A stretch of DNA of 64,000 nt from Cereibacter sphaeroides (GTDB lineage: Bacteria; Pseudomonadota; Alphaproteobacteria; Rhodobacterales; Rhodobacteraceae), in the NCBI GenBank assembly GCA_003243455.1, contig QFQS01000001.1, positions 434,001 through 498,000 of the forward strand, read 5' to 3'. The number at the start of each line of letters is the position of its first letter. The stretch's first letter is position 1. The position numbers were made by a program, and so were the translations under genes. The notes beneath the pieces were generated by a model. The model did not search any database. It saw nothing but the letters and a program-made list of their open reading frames with translations, and was not told the origin of the DNA. This document shows, piece after piece, positions 17,870 through 27,190 of this stretch.

Positions 17870-19497
17870 CAACGATCACGACCGTCGCCACCACGCCGAT
17901 CGAAGGGCAAAAGCCCGGCACCTCTGGCCTGCGGAAGAAAACCCCGGTCTTCATGGGGCCGCATTATCTGGAGAACTTCGTCCAGTCGATTTTCGACGTG
18001 GTGGGGGCGAAGGGTAAGACCTTCGTCCTTGGCGGCGATGGGCGCTATTTCAACGACCGTGCGGCGCAGGTGGTCCTGCGGATGGCGGCGGCAAATGGGG
18101 CGGCGCGGGTGATTGTGGGGCAGGGTGCGGTTCTATCAACTCCAGCGGCCAGCCACCTGATCCGGCTGAACAAAACCGATGGCGGCATCATCATGTCGGC
18201 CAGCCACAACCCCGGCGGCCCGAATGAGGATTTCGGGGTGAAGTTCAACATGCCGAACGGTGGTCCGGCGCCCGAGGCCGTGACCGAGGCGATGTACAAG
18301 CGCACGACCGAGATCACCGAATACAAGGTGCTGACGGCGCAGGACGTGGACCTTTCCAAAGTCGGGCGCGCGAAGCTGGGCGATATGACCGTCGATGTCG
18401 TCGATCCGGTGACAGATTACGCCGCGCTGATGGAGAAACTTTTCGACTTCCCGGCGATCAAGGCGATGTTCGCGGGCGGCTTCCGCATGCGTTTTGATGC
18501 GATGTGTGCCGTAACCGGGCCTTATGCCAAGGAAATTCTTGAAAACCGGCTGGGCGCTGCGAAGGGAACCGTTGTCCATGGCACTCCCCTGCCGGATTTC
18601 GGCGGGATGCACCCCGACCCGAACCCGGTCTGGGCGAAAGAGCTGATGGATGAGATGTTCGGCCCCGCCGCCCCTGATTTCGGCGCGGCCTCGGATGGCG
18701 ATGGCGACCGCAACATGGTGGTGGGGCGGAACATCTATGTCTCGCCCTCTGACAGTCTGGCGGTGCTGGCAGCGAATGCGACACTGGCACCCGGCTACAA
18801 GGCCGGGCTGAAGGGCGTGGCGCGGTCGATGCCGACCTCTGCCGCCGCCGACCGCGTGGCGAAGTCGCTGAAGATCGGCGCCTATGAGACGCCGACGGGA
18901 TGGAAATTCTTCGGCAACCTGCTGGACGCGGGTAAGGCGACGATCTGCGGGGAGGAGAGCTTTGGCACCGGATCCGACCATGTGCGCGAGAAAGACGGGC
19001 TTTGGGCCGTGCTGCTGTGGCTGAACATCCTGGCGGTGCGCAAGGAAAGCGTGGCGGAGATCCTGACCTCTCACTGGGCGTCGTTCGGGCGGAATTATTA
19101 CTCGCGCCACGATTTCGAGGCGATCGAGACGGCAAAGGCCGATGCGATGATGGCCGCCCTGCGCGCGCTGCTGCCGAACCTGCCGGGCCAGACAGTTGAG
19201 GGGATGAAGATCGCCGGGGCCGACGATTTCTCTTACACGGACCCGGTCGATGGCTCGGTCAGTTCCAAACAGGGCGTGCGCATCCTGTTCGAGGATGGCA
19301 GCCGCATCGTGATGCGCCTGTCCGGCACGGGAACCGAAGGAGCAACGCTGCGCCTTTACCTTGAACGCTACGAAGCCGATCCGCAGAAGTTCGATCTGGA
19401 CCCGCAGATCGCACTCGGGCCGGTCATTCGTGCCGCCCATGGTCTGGCGCGGATTGAACAGCATACGGGCCGCTCAACCCCGAATGTCATCACCTAA
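17866..19497 (+). CDS. pgm: Phosphoglucomutase (alpha-D-glucose phosphate specific)
   Basis: This enzyme interconverts glucose-1-phosphate and glucose-6-phosphate, joining glycogen to central metabolism. The 543-residue protein has the phosphoserine loop IIMSASHNPGGP, the metal loop SDGDGDRNMV and the sugar-binding EESFGTGSDH. CGGAGGAAAGCC is a good ribosome-binding site inside the end of glgX. It is the last gene of the glg operon; no clear terminator was seen in the 90 bp after it. Confidence 0.96.
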   Translation: MTTITTVATTPIEGQKPGTSGLRKKTPVFMGPHYLENFVQSIFDVVGAKGKTFVLGGDGRYFNDRAAQVVLRMAAANGAARVIVGQGAVLSTPAASHLIRLNKTDGGIIMSASHNPGGPNEDFGVKFNMPNGGPAPEAVTEAMYKRTTEITEYKVLTAQDVDLSKVGRAKLGDMTVDVVDPVTDYAALMEKLFDFPAIKAMFAGGFRMRFDAMCAVTGPYAKEILENRLGAAKGTVVHGTPLPDFGGMHPDPNPVWAKELMDEMFGPAAPDFGAASDGDGDRNMVVGRNIYVSPSDSLAVLAANATLAPGYKAGLKGVARSMPTSAAADRVAKSLKIGAYETPTGWKFFGNLLDAGKATICGEESFGTGSDHVREKDGLWAVLLWLNILAVRKESVAEILTSHWASFGRNYYSRHDFEAIETAKADAMMAALRALLPNLPGQTVEGMKIAGADDFSYTDPVDGSVSSKQGVRILFEDGSRIVMRLSGTGTEGATLRLYLERYEADPQKFDLDPQIALGPVIRAAHGLARIEQHTGRSTPNVIT

Positions 19498-19587
19498 AGC
19501 GGGAATCGACACTGATTGGGTCGCTAATCGCGATGCCCTCTCCGGTTTTCCGGTTTCTGCTGACCTAAGGGAAAGCGGGGGGGAGAC

Positions 19588-21120
19588 ATGAGCGACAGGC
19601 GACCGATCAGGGCCGGGCGACAGGCACGGCAGGGCGAGCGGGCAGGCAAACACGCACTGGGTCGTCCCTATATCACGCGCAACATTCCCACTTATGACAT
19701 ACTGTCGGATGAGGCCCTGAGCCGGATCGAGGTTGCGGCCGACCGCATCCTGGCGGAGGTCGGCATCGACTTTCGCGATGACCCCGTGGCGCTAGGCCAT
19801 TGGCGGCGCGCGGGGGCGCAGATCAACGGCGTGAACGTGCGGTTTGAGAAGGGCATGCTGCGCGAGCTGCTGAAAACGGCACCGGCAGAGTTTACCCAGC
19901 ACGCCCGCAACCCCGCAAAAAGCGTGCAGATCGGCGGAAAGAACGTGGTCTTTGCGCCGGCCTATGGCTCGCCCTTCGTCATGGATCTCGACAAGGGCCG
20001 CCGCTTTGGCACGCTGACCGACTTCCAGAACTTCGTGAAACTCGCCCAGTCCTCTCCCTGGCTGCATCATTCCGGGGGCACGGTGTGCGAGCCGACCGAT
20101 ATTCCGGTGAACAAGCGCCATCTGGACATGGTTTTCGCGCATCTGACTCTGTCGGATCGCGGTTTCATGGGCTCGGTCACGGCAGAGGAGCGTAGCGACG
20201 ATTCAATCGAGATGGCCCGGATCGTGTTCGGGCGCGACTTCGTTGAAAAGAACTGCGTTATCCTCGGCAATATCAACGTGAACTCACCGCTGGTCTGGGA
20301 CGGGACGATGACCCGCAGCTTGCGTGCATACGCGCGGGCCAATCAGGCGGCGGTGGTGGTGCCGTTCATTCTGGGCGGGGCGATGGGGCCGGTGACGAAT
20401 GCCGGGGCCATTGCGCAGTCACTGGCCGAGACGATGGCAGGCTGCGCGCTGACGCAGCTGGAACGGCCCGGCGCACCGGTGATCTTTGGCAACTTCCTGT
20501 CCTCTACCAACCTGCGCAACGGCTCGCCCACCTTCGGCACGCCCGAACCGGCGATCGGTAGCATGGTGGTGGGGCAGCTGGCGCGACGCCTGAACTTGCC
20601 GCTGCGCTGTGCGGGTAACTTCACGGCGTCGAAGCTGCCCGATGCGCAGGCAATGACCGAAGGCACGAATTCCATGCTGTCCGCAATACATTGCGGGACG
20701 AACTTCATCCTGCATTCCGCGGGCTGGATGGATGGGGCGCTGGCGATGTCCTATGAGAAATTCATGCTGGACGCCGACCTGTGCGGTGCGCTTCATTCCT
20801 ATCTGGACGGCGTGGGCGTCAGCGACGACGATCTTGCCATGGACGCCTTTATCGAGGCTGGTCCGGGTCAGCATTTCTTCGGCACGGCCCATACATTGTC
20901 GCACTACGAGAGCGCATATTGGACCTCGGATACTGCAGACAACGAGCCTTTCGAGAAATGGGAGGCTGCAGGTTCGGTCGATGCGGCGACCCGCGCGAAC
21001 CGGAACTGGAAGAAGGCGCTTGCCGAATACGAGGCGCCGCCGATGGACGTGGCTGTGCGCGAGGCGCTGGAGGATTTCGTCGCGCGGCGCAAAAGCAGCA
21101 TGGACGATCACTGGTACTGA
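19588..21120 (+). CDS. MttB-family corrinoid methyltransferase homologue (no pyrrolysine)
   Basis: This 510-residue protein belongs to the trimethylamine methyltransferase (MttB) family. In methanogens, MttB has an in-frame amber codon for pyrrolysine; here the frame is continuous, as in the large non-Pyl subgroup whose characterised members (such as MtgB) demethylate glycine betaine or related quaternary amines onto a corrinoid protein. No corrinoid-protein gene is adjacent, so the acceptor must be elsewhere. GGGGGGGAG precedes the ATG. The next gene, a homocysteine S-methyltransferase, suggests methyl groups go to methionine. Confidence 0.85.
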   Translation: MSDRRPIRAGRQARQGERAGKHALGRPYITRNIPTYDILSDEALSRIEVAADRILAEVGIDFRDDPVALGHWRRAGAQINGVNVRFEKGMLRELLKTAPAEFTQHARNPAKSVQIGGKNVVFAPAYGSPFVMDLDKGRRFGTLTDFQNFVKLAQSSPWLHHSGGTVCEPTDIPVNKRHLDMVFAHLTLSDRGFMGSVTAEERSDDSIEMARIVFGRDFVEKNCVILGNINVNSPLVWDGTMTRSLRAYARANQAAVVVPFILGGAMGPVTNAGAIAQSLAETMAGCALTQLERPGAPVIFGNFLSSTNLRNGSPTFGTPEPAIGSMVVGQLARRLNLPLRCAGNFTASKLPDAQAMTEGTNSMLSAIHCGTNFILHSAGWMDGALAMSYEKFMLDADLCGALHSYLDGVGVSDDDLAMDAFIEAGPGQHFFGTAHTLSHYESAYWTSDTADNEPFEKWEAAGSVDAATRANRNWKKALAEYEAPPMDVAVREALEDFVARRKSSMDDHWY

Positions 21121-21221
21121 GCCACTTCACGGCCAAATCGGCAGATCGAAAAGCTGCGGATTCTCTGCTATGATTGGTCTGCGCTGGTATTTTGCAGCGT
21201 GTTTAGGGTTGGGAGCAGGAA

Positions 21222-22157
21222 ATGCAGCAGACCTTGTCGGACCAACTCCTGTCACGCAGCAACGGACGTCCATGGCTTTCGGATGGCGGGCTGGAAACGG
21301 CGATGATTTTTCTCGAAGGGCTGGATCTGCCCGGTTTCGCCTCCTTTCCCCTTCTTGAGACAGCCGAGGGCAAGACCGCCCTGCAACGCTATTTCCGCAA
21401 GATGCTGGATACCGCGCGCGAACACGAGACGGGCCTTATCCTGAGCACCGCGACCTGGCGAGCGAGCCGGGGCTGGGGGCCGTCACTTGGCCTGACGGAT
21501 GACCAGATAGACGAGGCGAGCCGCCGTTCGGTCGCATTTGCCGAGTCCTTGCGCGACGAATACCCCGATGTGCCGATCCTGATCGAGGGCGTTCTTGGCC
21601 CGCATGGCGACGCCTATGCGCCGGACCGCGTGCTGACGGCGGAAGAGGCCCGCGATTACCACCGCCCGCAGATCAGGGTTCTTGCCGAGGCGGGGGTGGA
21701 TTTCATCGGCGCCTATACGCTCAGTTCCACCGGCGAGGCGATCGGCATCGCCGAAGCGGCGCGAGAGGTGCAGATACCAGTGCTGCTGTCCTTCACGGTC
21801 GAAACAGACGGACGTCTTGTCTCGGGCATGACCTTGGCCGAGGCCATTGCGCAGACCGATGCGGCAACCGGCAGCTATGCGGCCTGGTATGGCATCAACT
21901 GCGCCCATCCCGATCATTTCCGCGAGCATCTGCACGGCAAATGGACCAGCCGCATTGGCTCGATCCGTGCCAATGCGTCGCGGCTCAGCCATGCGGAACT
22001 GGACGAGGCGACCGAGCTCGACGCGGGCGATCCGCAGGAACTGGCGCGCGACTATGCGCGGCTGCTTGAGATATTGCCCTCGGTTCGGGTAATCGGCGGC
22101 TGTTGCGGCACCGATCACCGCCATATCGCGGCCATTGGGGCGGCCTGCCTGACCTGA
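21222..22157 (+). CDS. Homocysteine S-methyltransferase family protein (betaine-homocysteine type)
   Basis: This 311-residue zinc enzyme of the Hcy-binding (PF02574) fold has the N-terminal LSDGGLETAMIFLEG and the C-terminal zinc motif GGCCGTDHRHI; a third ligand cysteine is in WYGINCAHPDHF. Such enzymes move a methyl group from betaine, S-methylmethionine or similar donors to homocysteine. Its position behind the MttB homologue points to quaternary-amine methyl donors. The true donor cannot be told from sequence. Confidence 0.88.
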   Translation: MQQTLSDQLLSRSNGRPWLSDGGLETAMIFLEGLDLPGFASFPLLETAEGKTALQRYFRKMLDTAREHETGLILSTATWRASRGWGPSLGLTDDQIDEASRRSVAFAESLRDEYPDVPILIEGVLGPHGDAYAPDRVLTAEEARDYHRPQIRVLAEAGVDFIGAYTLSSTGEAIGIAEAAREVQIPVLLSFTVETDGRLVSGMTLAEAIAQTDAATGSYAAWYGINCAHPDHFREHLHGKWTSRIGSIRANASRLSHAELDEATELDAGDPQELARDYARLLEILPSVRVIGGCCGTDHRHIAAIGAACLT

Positions 22158-22317
22158 TTTAGACAACTGCGCTTGTCATTCCCCGTGAAAGCGTCTAAAG
22201 GCGCGGCACTTCACAGGCGAAGGGCGGGCTTGCAGGGGAGAAATCCCTGTATGTCCACCGGTTGGGGGAAACCCTGAGATCCTTTCGCCGAGGCGCAAAC
22301 CGGAAAGGACTTATGTC

Positions 22318-23076
22318 ATGGCGCTGCCTGAATTCTCCATGCGTCAGCTTTTGGAAGCTGGCGTTCACTACGGCCACCAGACCGCTCGCTGGAATCCCAA
22401 GATGGGCGAGTTCATTTATGGCGACCGTAACGGTATCCACATCATCGACCTGACCCAGACCGTTCCCATGCTGGACGCGGCTCTGCAAGTCGTGCGCGAC
22501 ACGGTTGCCAAGGGCGGCCGCATCCTGTTCGTCGGCACCAAGCGTCAGGCGCAAAAGCCGATCGCCGAAGCGGCCGAGAAATGCGCGCAGTACTACATGA
22601 ACCACCGCTGGCTGGGTGGCACGCTGACCAACTGGAAAACCGTTTCCCAGTCGATCCAGCGCCTGAAGCAGCTGGACGAGGTCATGGAGCATGGCGCCGA
22701 AGGCCTGACCAAGAAAGAACGCCTGAACATGGAGCGTGAGCAGGCCAAGCTGCAGGCCTCGCTCGGCGGTATCCGAGAGATGGGCGGCGTGCCGGACCTT
22801 CTGTTCATTATCGATGTTGGCAAGGAAGACCTGGCCATCCTCGAAGCGCAGAAACTGGGCATTCCGGTGATCGGCGTGGTCGATACCAACAACTCGCCCA
22901 AAGGCGTGAACTATGTGATCCCGGGCAACGACGACGCCGCCCGCGCGATCCAGCTGTATTGCGACCTGGTTGCCCGCGCTGCGCTTGACGGCATGTCGGC
23001 GCAGATGGGTGCCGCCGGCATCGACCTTGGCGCGCTGGAAGTTGCGCCCGAGGAAGAGGCCGTGTCCGAGGCCTGA
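22318..23076 (+). CDS. rpsB: 30S ribosomal protein S2
   Basis: This 252-residue protein has the S2 start MRQLLEAGVHYGHQTARWNPKM, the conserved LFVGTKRQAQ, the NHRWLGGTLTNW segment and the IPVIGVVDTNNSP motif. GGAAAGGA lies upstream; ATG 22318 gives the normal N-terminus. A 160-bp leader precedes it, in keeping with regulated ribosomal-protein operons. tsf follows in the same direction, the usual bacterial order. Confidence 0.98.
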   Translation: MALPEFSMRQLLEAGVHYGHQTARWNPKMGEFIYGDRNGIHIIDLTQTVPMLDAALQVVRDTVAKGGRILFVGTKRQAQKPIAEAAEKCAQYYMNHRWLGGTLTNWKTVSQSIQRLKQLDEVMEHGAEGLTKKERLNMEREQAKLQASLGGIREMGGVPDLLFIIDVGKEDLAILEAQKLGIPVIGVVDTNNSPKGVNYVIPGNDDAARAIQLYCDLVARAALDGMSAQMGAAGIDLGALEVAPEEEAVSEA

Positions 23077-23096
23077 GCCCGTCGCAAGACCGTTAC

Positions 23097-23119
23097 CCGG
23101 CGGGGGTAAGCCCCGCCGG
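23097..23119 (+). other. GC-rich hairpin between rpsB and tsf
   Basis: A 9-bp perfect stem CCGGCGGGG / CCCCGCCGG (23097-23105, 23111-23119) with a 5-nt loop lies in the 72-bp gap. It has no U-tract, so it is more likely an attenuating or mRNA-stabilising hairpin that sets the S2:EF-Ts ratio than a full terminator. Confidence 0.6.
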
Positions 23120-23148
23120 ATGTCGACAGAATTTTAGGAGAGCCCGCA

Positions 23149-24057
23149 ATGGCAATCACCGCCCAGATGGTGAAGGAACTGCGCGAATCGACCGGCGCAG
23201 GCATGATGGACGCCAAGAAGGCGCTGATCGAAACCGACGGCGACATGGAAGCCGCGGTTGACTGGCTGCGCACCAAGGGTCTGGCCAAGGCCGCCAAGAA
23301 GGCCGACCGCGTTGCGGCCGAAGGCCTGGTCGGCGTCGCCGTGAGCAATGGACGTGGTGTTGCCGTCGAGATCAACTCGGAAACCGACTTCGTTGCCAAG
23401 AACGTCGACTTCCAGAATCTCGTGCGTGAGATCACCAAGGTTGCGCTGCAGACCGGCGACTCGGTCGAGGTGGTCAAGGCCGCCGACCTGAACGGCGAGA
23501 CCGTCGAACAGGTGCTGACCGGCGCCATCGCCCGCATCGGCGAGAACATGACGCTGCGCCGCCTGCACGTTCTGGAAGGCGACACCGTCGTGTCCTATGT
23601 CCACAACGCCGCGACCGACGGCATGGGTAAAATCGGCGTGCTGGTTGCGCTGAACGGCCCGGCCGACAAGGCGCAGGCCATCGGCAAGCAGTTCGCGATG
23701 CACATCGCCGCGACCTCGCCGCTGTCGCTCTCTGAGGCCACGCTGGACCCGGCGCTGCTGGAGCGTGAACTGGCTGTGCAGACCGCAAAGGCGCTGGAAG
23801 AAAACGCTTCCTCGGCCAAGCCGAAGCCCGATCAGGTGATCCACAACAACATCATCCCGGGCCGGATGAAGCGCTTCCTGGCGGAAAACACGCTGCTGGG
23901 CCAGGCTTTCGTCATCAACCCCGACCTGACGGTCGAGGCTGCGGCCAAGGAAGCCGGCGTGACGATCACCGGTTATGCCCGCGTCGCCGTTGGCGAAGGC
24001 ATCGAGAAAGAGAAAGAGGATTTTGCCGCGGAAGTGGCAAAGACCCTCGCAGGCTGA
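23149..24057 (+). CDS. tsf: Elongation factor Ts
   Basis: This is the guanine-nucleotide exchange factor for EF-Tu. The 302-residue protein has the N-terminal UBA-like helix bundle (MVKELRESTGAGMMDAKKAL), the TDF motif in INSETDFVAKN and the C-terminal dimerisation domain. TTAGGAGAGCC precedes the ATG. A strong terminator follows at 24082. Confidence 0.98.
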   Translation: MAITAQMVKELRESTGAGMMDAKKALIETDGDMEAAVDWLRTKGLAKAAKKADRVAAEGLVGVAVSNGRGVAVEINSETDFVAKNVDFQNLVREITKVALQTGDSVEVVKAADLNGETVEQVLTGAIARIGENMTLRRLHVLEGDTVVSYVHNAATDGMGKIGVLVALNGPADKAQAIGKQFAMHIAATSPLSLSEATLDPALLERELAVQTAKALEENASSAKPKPDQVIHNNIIPGRMKRFLAENTLLGQAFVINPDLTVEAAAKEAGVTITGYARVAVGEGIEKEKEDFAAEVAKTLAG

Positions 24058-24081
24058 TCCAAAGCCTGAATGCGAAAATGG

Positions 24082-24118
24082 AAACGGTGCGGCGCGAAAG
24101 CCCGCACCGTTTTTCTTT
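24082..24118 (+). terminator. Rho-independent terminator after tsf
   Basis: The stem AAACGGTGCGG / CCGCACCGTTT (24082-24092, 24102-24112) with a 9-nt loop is followed by TTCTTTT. It sits 25 bp after the tsf stop. Confidence 0.9.
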
Positions 24119-24192
24119 TGGATACGATGGTCGCGCGGCCTGTTTCTTTCGCTTCAGCCGCGCTAACAGGCGGCATGGGGCAGGGGACGGCG

Positions 24193-25371
24193 ATGCAAAA
24201 GACCTATGACGTGGTGGTGATCGGCGGCGCGGTGATGGGGGCCTCGGCCGCCTACTGGCTGACGCGGATGCAGCCGGGTCTTTCCGTTCTGGTGGTCGAG
24301 CGTGATCCGACCTTTGCGAAAGCGGCAACGGCGTTGTCGGCCGCCTCGATCCGGCAGCAATTCACGACCAAGGTCAACGTTCAGATTTCCCGCTTCGGGA
24401 TTGAGTTCATTCGGAATTTCCAGGAAAGCCTTGGCCATGACGTTGGCGTAGGCTCGCTGGGGTTCAAGGAGAATGGCTATCTGTTCCTGGCAAGCACCGC
24501 CGATGGCGCGGCGACGCTGGCACAGGTTGTCGAGATGCAGCGAGCGCTGGGTGCGGCGACAGAACTCTGGTCTCCCGAGCAGATCGGTGCACGTTTCCCC
24601 TGGCTTGAGACCGGCGATCTGGTTGCCGGCTCGTTCGGTCCGCGCGACGAGGGCTGGTTCGACAACATGGGGCTGCTGAACGGCTTCCGCGCCGCCGCAA
24701 AGGCGCAGGGCGCCGAGCTTGTGACCGATGAGGTCGTGGGGGTCGAGCTTTCGGGCGGCCGCGTGACCGGTGTTGAGTTGCGGAAAGCGGGCAGGGTAGG
24801 TTGTGGCGCCGCGATCAGTGCCGCGGGAACGCGCGCCTCAGAAATCTGCGCCATGGTCGGGATCGACCTGCCGGTCGAGCCGCGCAAACGGACGACCTTC
24901 GTCATCGACGCGCCGAATGCGCGACACCCGGACGGGCCACTGCTTGTTGACCAGGCATTCTACACACGCCCTGAGGACAAGCAGTGGATCACCGCAACCG
25001 TGCCGGATGAAGATGGGCCCTGCGATGTCAATGACTTCGACCCCGATCTTCATCTCTTTGAGGATGTGATCTGGCCCGCGCTTTATGCCCGTGCGCCGGG
25101 TTTTGACGCGGTGAAGGTGGTGCGCAGCTGGGCTGGTCACTATGACTATAACCGGCTGGATCAGAACGCAATGTTGGGGGCGCTGCCTGCGGTGCCGAAC
25201 CTATACCTGATGACCGGATTCTCGGGTCACGGGTTGCAGCAGTCACCGGCGATCGGGCGCGGAATTGCCGAACTTGTTCTGACGAACGGCTGGCAAACGC
25301 TTGATCTGTCGGATCTTTCCGCGGCGCGTATGCTGGAGGGCAAGCCGCTTCTGGAACTGGCGATCGTCTAA
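24193..25371 (+). CDS. FAD-dependent oxidoreductase (DAO family)
   Basis: This 392-residue protein has an N-terminal dinucleotide fold (VVVIGGAVMGASAAYWL, GxGxxG variant) and a C-terminal GFSGHGLQQSPAIGRGIAEL segment typical of the D-amino-acid oxidase/glycine oxidase/sarcosine oxidase superfamily. Substrate is not predictable. ATG 24193 follows AGGGGACGG; in-frame upstream codons would extend it into the tsf terminator. Its stop overlaps by four bases the stop of the convergent MBL-fold gene. Confidence 0.85.
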   Translation: MQKTYDVVVIGGAVMGASAAYWLTRMQPGLSVLVVERDPTFAKAATALSAASIRQQFTTKVNVQISRFGIEFIRNFQESLGHDVGVGSLGFKENGYLFLASTADGAATLAQVVEMQRALGAATELWSPEQIGARFPWLETGDLVAGSFGPRDEGWFDNMGLLNGFRAAAKAQGAELVTDEVVGVELSGGRVTGVELRKAGRVGCGAAISAAGTRASEICAMVGIDLPVEPRKRTTFVIDAPNARHPDGPLLVDQAFYTRPEDKQWITATVPDEDGPCDVNDFDPDLHLFEDVIWPALYARAPGFDAVKVVRSWAGHYDYNRLDQNAMLGALPAVPNLYLMTGFSGHGLQQSPAIGRGIAELVLTNGWQTLDLSDLSAARMLEGKPLLELAIV

Positions 25372-26264
25372 AGTTCGTTGACTGGCACTTTCAGGAAAAC
25401 CTTGCCCTGATCGTCGGCGGGCGGCATCTGGCCTGCGCGCATGTTGACCTGCAGCGAGGGGATGATCAGCCGCGGCATGGCCAGCGTCTTGTCTCGTGCC
25501 TCGCGCATTGCCACGAATTCCTCACGCGGGCGGCCTGCGCCGATGTGAACGTTCAGCGCCTTTTGCGCGCCGACCGTGCTTTCCCAGGCGTATTCCGAGC
25601 GGCCTGGCGCCTTGTAATCGTGACAGACGAAGATGCGCGTCTCATCCGGCAGCGCGAGGATAAGCTGGATCGAGTCGTAAAGCGCCGCCGCCGAACCGCC
25701 AGGAAAATCGCAGCGGGCCGTGCCATAGTCGGGCATGAACATGGTGTCGCCGACAAAGGCCGCATCGCCGATGACATAAGTCATGCAGGCCGGGGTATGG
25801 CCGGGCGTGTGCATGACGCGCGCGGGCAGGGTGCCGATATTGAACGTGTCGCCATCGACGAAAAGCCTATCAAACTGAGATCCGTCGCGCTGAAACTCGG
25901 TGCCTTCGTTGAAGATCTTGCCGAAAGTGTTCTGAACGACAGTGATCCTGTCGCCGATGCCGATCTTGCCGCCCAGACGCTGCTGGATATAGGGCGCTGC
26001 GCTCAGGTGGTCGGCGTGGACGTGGGTTTCCAGAATCCATTCAAGGTCCAGACCGCGCTCGTTGACATAGGCGATAACCGCGTCCGCCGACCGGGTATCG
26101 GTACGGCCGGACGCATAGTCGAAATCCAGAACGGAATCGACAATGGCGCAGGATCGCCCGGCCGGATCGGCGATAACATAGCAGACCGTATTCGTCGCCT
26201 CGTCAAAAAACGCGTGCACATCAGGGTGTTGCGTAAAGGTGTCGGGCTTTTGCGCGGTGGTCAT
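25368..26264 (-). CDS. MBL-fold metallo-hydrolase (persulfide dioxygenase/BLH-like)
   Basis: This 298-residue protein has the metallo-beta-lactamase ligand set: THVHADHLS, TPGHTPACM and GDTMFMPDYG. The spacing and the DYGTARCDFPGG segment match the ETHE1/Blh persulfide-dioxygenase-like branch. Those enzymes oxidise persulfides such as GSSH to sulfite. No rhodanese or sulfide:quinone reductase gene is nearby to strengthen the assignment. Confidence 0.8.
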   Translation of the reverse strand: MTTAQKPDTFTQHPDVHAFFDEATNTVCYVIADPAGRSCAIVDSVLDFDYASGRTDTRSADAVIAYVNERGLDLEWILETHVHADHLSAAPYIQQRLGGKIGIGDRITVVQNTFGKIFNEGTEFQRDGSQFDRLFVDGDTFNIGTLPARVMHTPGHTPACMTYVIGDAAFVGDTMFMPDYGTARCDFPGGSAAALYDSIQLILALPDETRIFVCHDYKAPGRSEYAWESTVGAQKALNVHIGAGRPREEFVAMREARDKTLAMPRLIIPSLQVNMRAGQMPPADDQGKVFLKVPVNEL

Positions 26265-26339
26265 CGGCGCCTCCTTTGCGGGCAGGGTTGCGCGTTGCCA
26301 CCAACTTAGTGCGAAAGCCGCGCGATGATAAGCGGCGGA

Positions 26340-27029
26340 TCAGCGCAGGCCTTGCGCCGCTGCCCGAAGCTCTCTGATGCTCTTGCCGTAACTCTCTGGA
26401 TTATCGGCACTTCCGCCGGAAAACACCGCGGCTCCAGCGACCAGAACATCTGCGCCAGCAGCTACGATTTCACCAATTGTCTGGATGTTCACTCCGCCGT
26501 CCACCTGAACCTCGATCGGCCGATTGCCGATCATGGCGCGTAGTTTGCGGATCTTTTCCAGTTGCGACGCAAGGAAGCTTTGACCGCCGAAGCCCGGGTT
26601 CACGGTCATCACGCAGATGATGTCGAGCGTATCGAGCATATACTCAACCGCTTCGATGCCGGTGCCGGGGTTGATCGCAAGACCTGCCTTTTTCCCCATT
26701 GATCTAATGCTTTGCAGGCTGCGGTGAATGTGCGGTCCAGCCTCTGGATGCACTGTGATATGGTCCGCGCCGGCTTTCGCGAAGGCTTCCAGGAAACCGT
26801 CGACCGGCGTGATCATCAGGTGAACGTCCATGACGGTGCGAATGTGCGGACGAAGCGCTGCGCACATTGCAGGACCGAAGGTGATATTCGGAACGAAATG
26901 GCCGTCCATCACATCGACATGAACCCAGTCAGCGCCTTGCGCTTCGACAGCGCGGCATTCGGCGCCGAAGTTCGCGAAATCGGCAGCAAGGATCGAGGGT
27001 GCGATTTTTACGTGACGGGTCGGGGACAT
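26340..27029 (-). CDS. rpe: Ribulose-phosphate 3-epimerase
   Basis: This enzyme interconverts ribulose-5-phosphate and xylulose-5-phosphate in the pentose phosphate/Calvin cycle. The 229-residue TIM barrel has VHVDVMDGHFVPNITFGP (metal Asp/His), MTVNPGFGGQSF and the phosphate-binding VDGGVN. It is followed by the MBL-fold gene on the same strand. It lies downstream of the ribokinase gene but with a 160-bp gap, so it may have its own promoter. Confidence 0.95.
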   Translation of the reverse strand: MSPTRHVKIAPSILAADFANFGAECRAVEAQGADWVHVDVMDGHFVPNITFGPAMCAALRPHIRTVMDVHLMITPVDGFLEAFAKAGADHITVHPEAGPHIHRSLQSIRSMGKKAGLAINPGTGIEAVEYMLDTLDIICVMTVNPGFGGQSFLASQLEKIRKLRAMIGNRPIEVQVDGGVNIQTIGEIVAAGADVLVAGAAVFSGGSADNPESYGKSIRELRAAAQGLR

Positions 27030-27190
27030 GGCAGAAACTTCCGGGCTGGATTTGGTATGGTTTCTGTCTGGTAGCGGTATGTAGAGAGAAAGGCTAAGGC
27101 TTTCTGATCCTTGGGCATCCTTATTTTACATAATACTGATTATCGGACATTTGGATGGGCCAAACTGGCGCAAGCCAAGGCGCGAAACCC

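Noticed and set aside
19498..19587. SAM or other methyl-cycle riboswitch before the MttB-family gene.
   Set aside because: The 90-bp leader shows no conserved riboswitch core or terminator/anti-terminator pair.
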